Source: Tolypothrix sp. FACHB-123 (lineage in GTDB: Bacteria; Cyanobacteriota; Cyanobacteriia; Cyanobacteriales; Nostocaceae). From it: a DNA stretch of 64,000 nucleotides. The notes beneath the pieces are model-generated. The model was not told the DNA's origin. It searched no databases and saw only the letters and a program-made list of their open reading frames with translations. The first letter of the stretch is position 1, and each line of letters starts with the position of its first letter. The stretch covers positions 22,610 to 86,609 of the forward strand of contig NZ_JACJRE010000035.1 in NCBI RefSeq assembly GCF_014697075.1. Reading direction: 5' to 3'. Below, one piece after another: positions 63,912-64,000 of the stretch. A program made the position numbers and the translations under genes.

Positions 63912-64000
63912 CCATCTTGAAAACTGGAGTTTTCGCAGAAAACATATTACTGTGGATAGGTGGTGTGGTAGAAAATCAAACAGGAATGCTAAAAGTAGAA

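Noticed and set aside
1-64000. tRNA, rRNA or prophage genes
   Set aside because: No cloverleaf, rRNA-like stretch or phage structural gene was recognised anywhere in the window.

Overview
The window looks like chromosomal DNA of a filamentous, Nostoc/Anabaena-type cyanobacterium. The evidence is the many copies of the HIP1 octamer GCGATCGC, the intergenic heptamer repeats (TTGACTG, TGCCCAA, GGCTAGA, ATCTAAA families), cyanobacterium-specific genes (ycf23/DUF561, DUF3110, a carotenoid oxygenase, a TamB/TIC236-like giant protein) and a pix phototaxis operon. No rRNA, tRNA, CRISPR array or intact transposase was seen.

Layout. 1-6131: a DUF1349 fragment, a 21-bp minisatellite, a short-chain dehydrogenase, a class II aldolase, a decayed IscB-type N-terminus, a carotenoid oxygenase and a histidine phosphatase. 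6444-10768: a Crp-type regulator, Ycf23, a DegT aminotransferase, a FetB-type permease and an SMR efflux protein. 10963-18806: a Tat-exported FAD/Rieske oxidoreductase divergent from a TetR regulator with an overlapping zinc-ribbon membrane protein, then a PHP phosphoesterase, purM, mrdA and a decayed copy of part of mrdA. 19100-22447: a polyamine-type ABC transporter (potA, potD, potB) with no potC. 22568-32383 (minus strand): pixG-H-I-J-L. The PixJ-type receptor has three GAF domains with the Cys-His and Trp-x-Asp signature of red/green cyanobacteriochromes; in the first of these the residues fall at 289, 291 and 321, the published AnPixJ numbering. 33082-42135: murQ, DUF3110, TamB, DUF1838 and a small membrane protein.

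42738-55513 is devoted to the cell surface. A PEP-CTERM metalloprotease is followed by 1.5 kb without a gene, then a four-gene operon: a DUF11/SdrD-B protein, an Ig-like plus outer-membrane beta-barrel protein, a beta-helix plus OmpA peptidoglycan-binding protein, and a protein with five SdrD-B calcium-loop repeats. I do not know this combination as a characterised system; the order suggests an outer-membrane anchor with displayed adhesin-like subunits.

55590-63911: rtcA, a GlcD-like FAD oxidoreductase, a RelE-type toxin-antitoxin pair, and a minus-strand cassette of two paralogous P-loop NTPases around an APAF1-helical/14-blade WD40 protein. This reads as a STAND NTPase split over separate genes, with a palindromic repeat in the gap where the split lies, and is a candidate signalling or conflict system. 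Palindromic repeats have also entered coding sequence in frame at three places.
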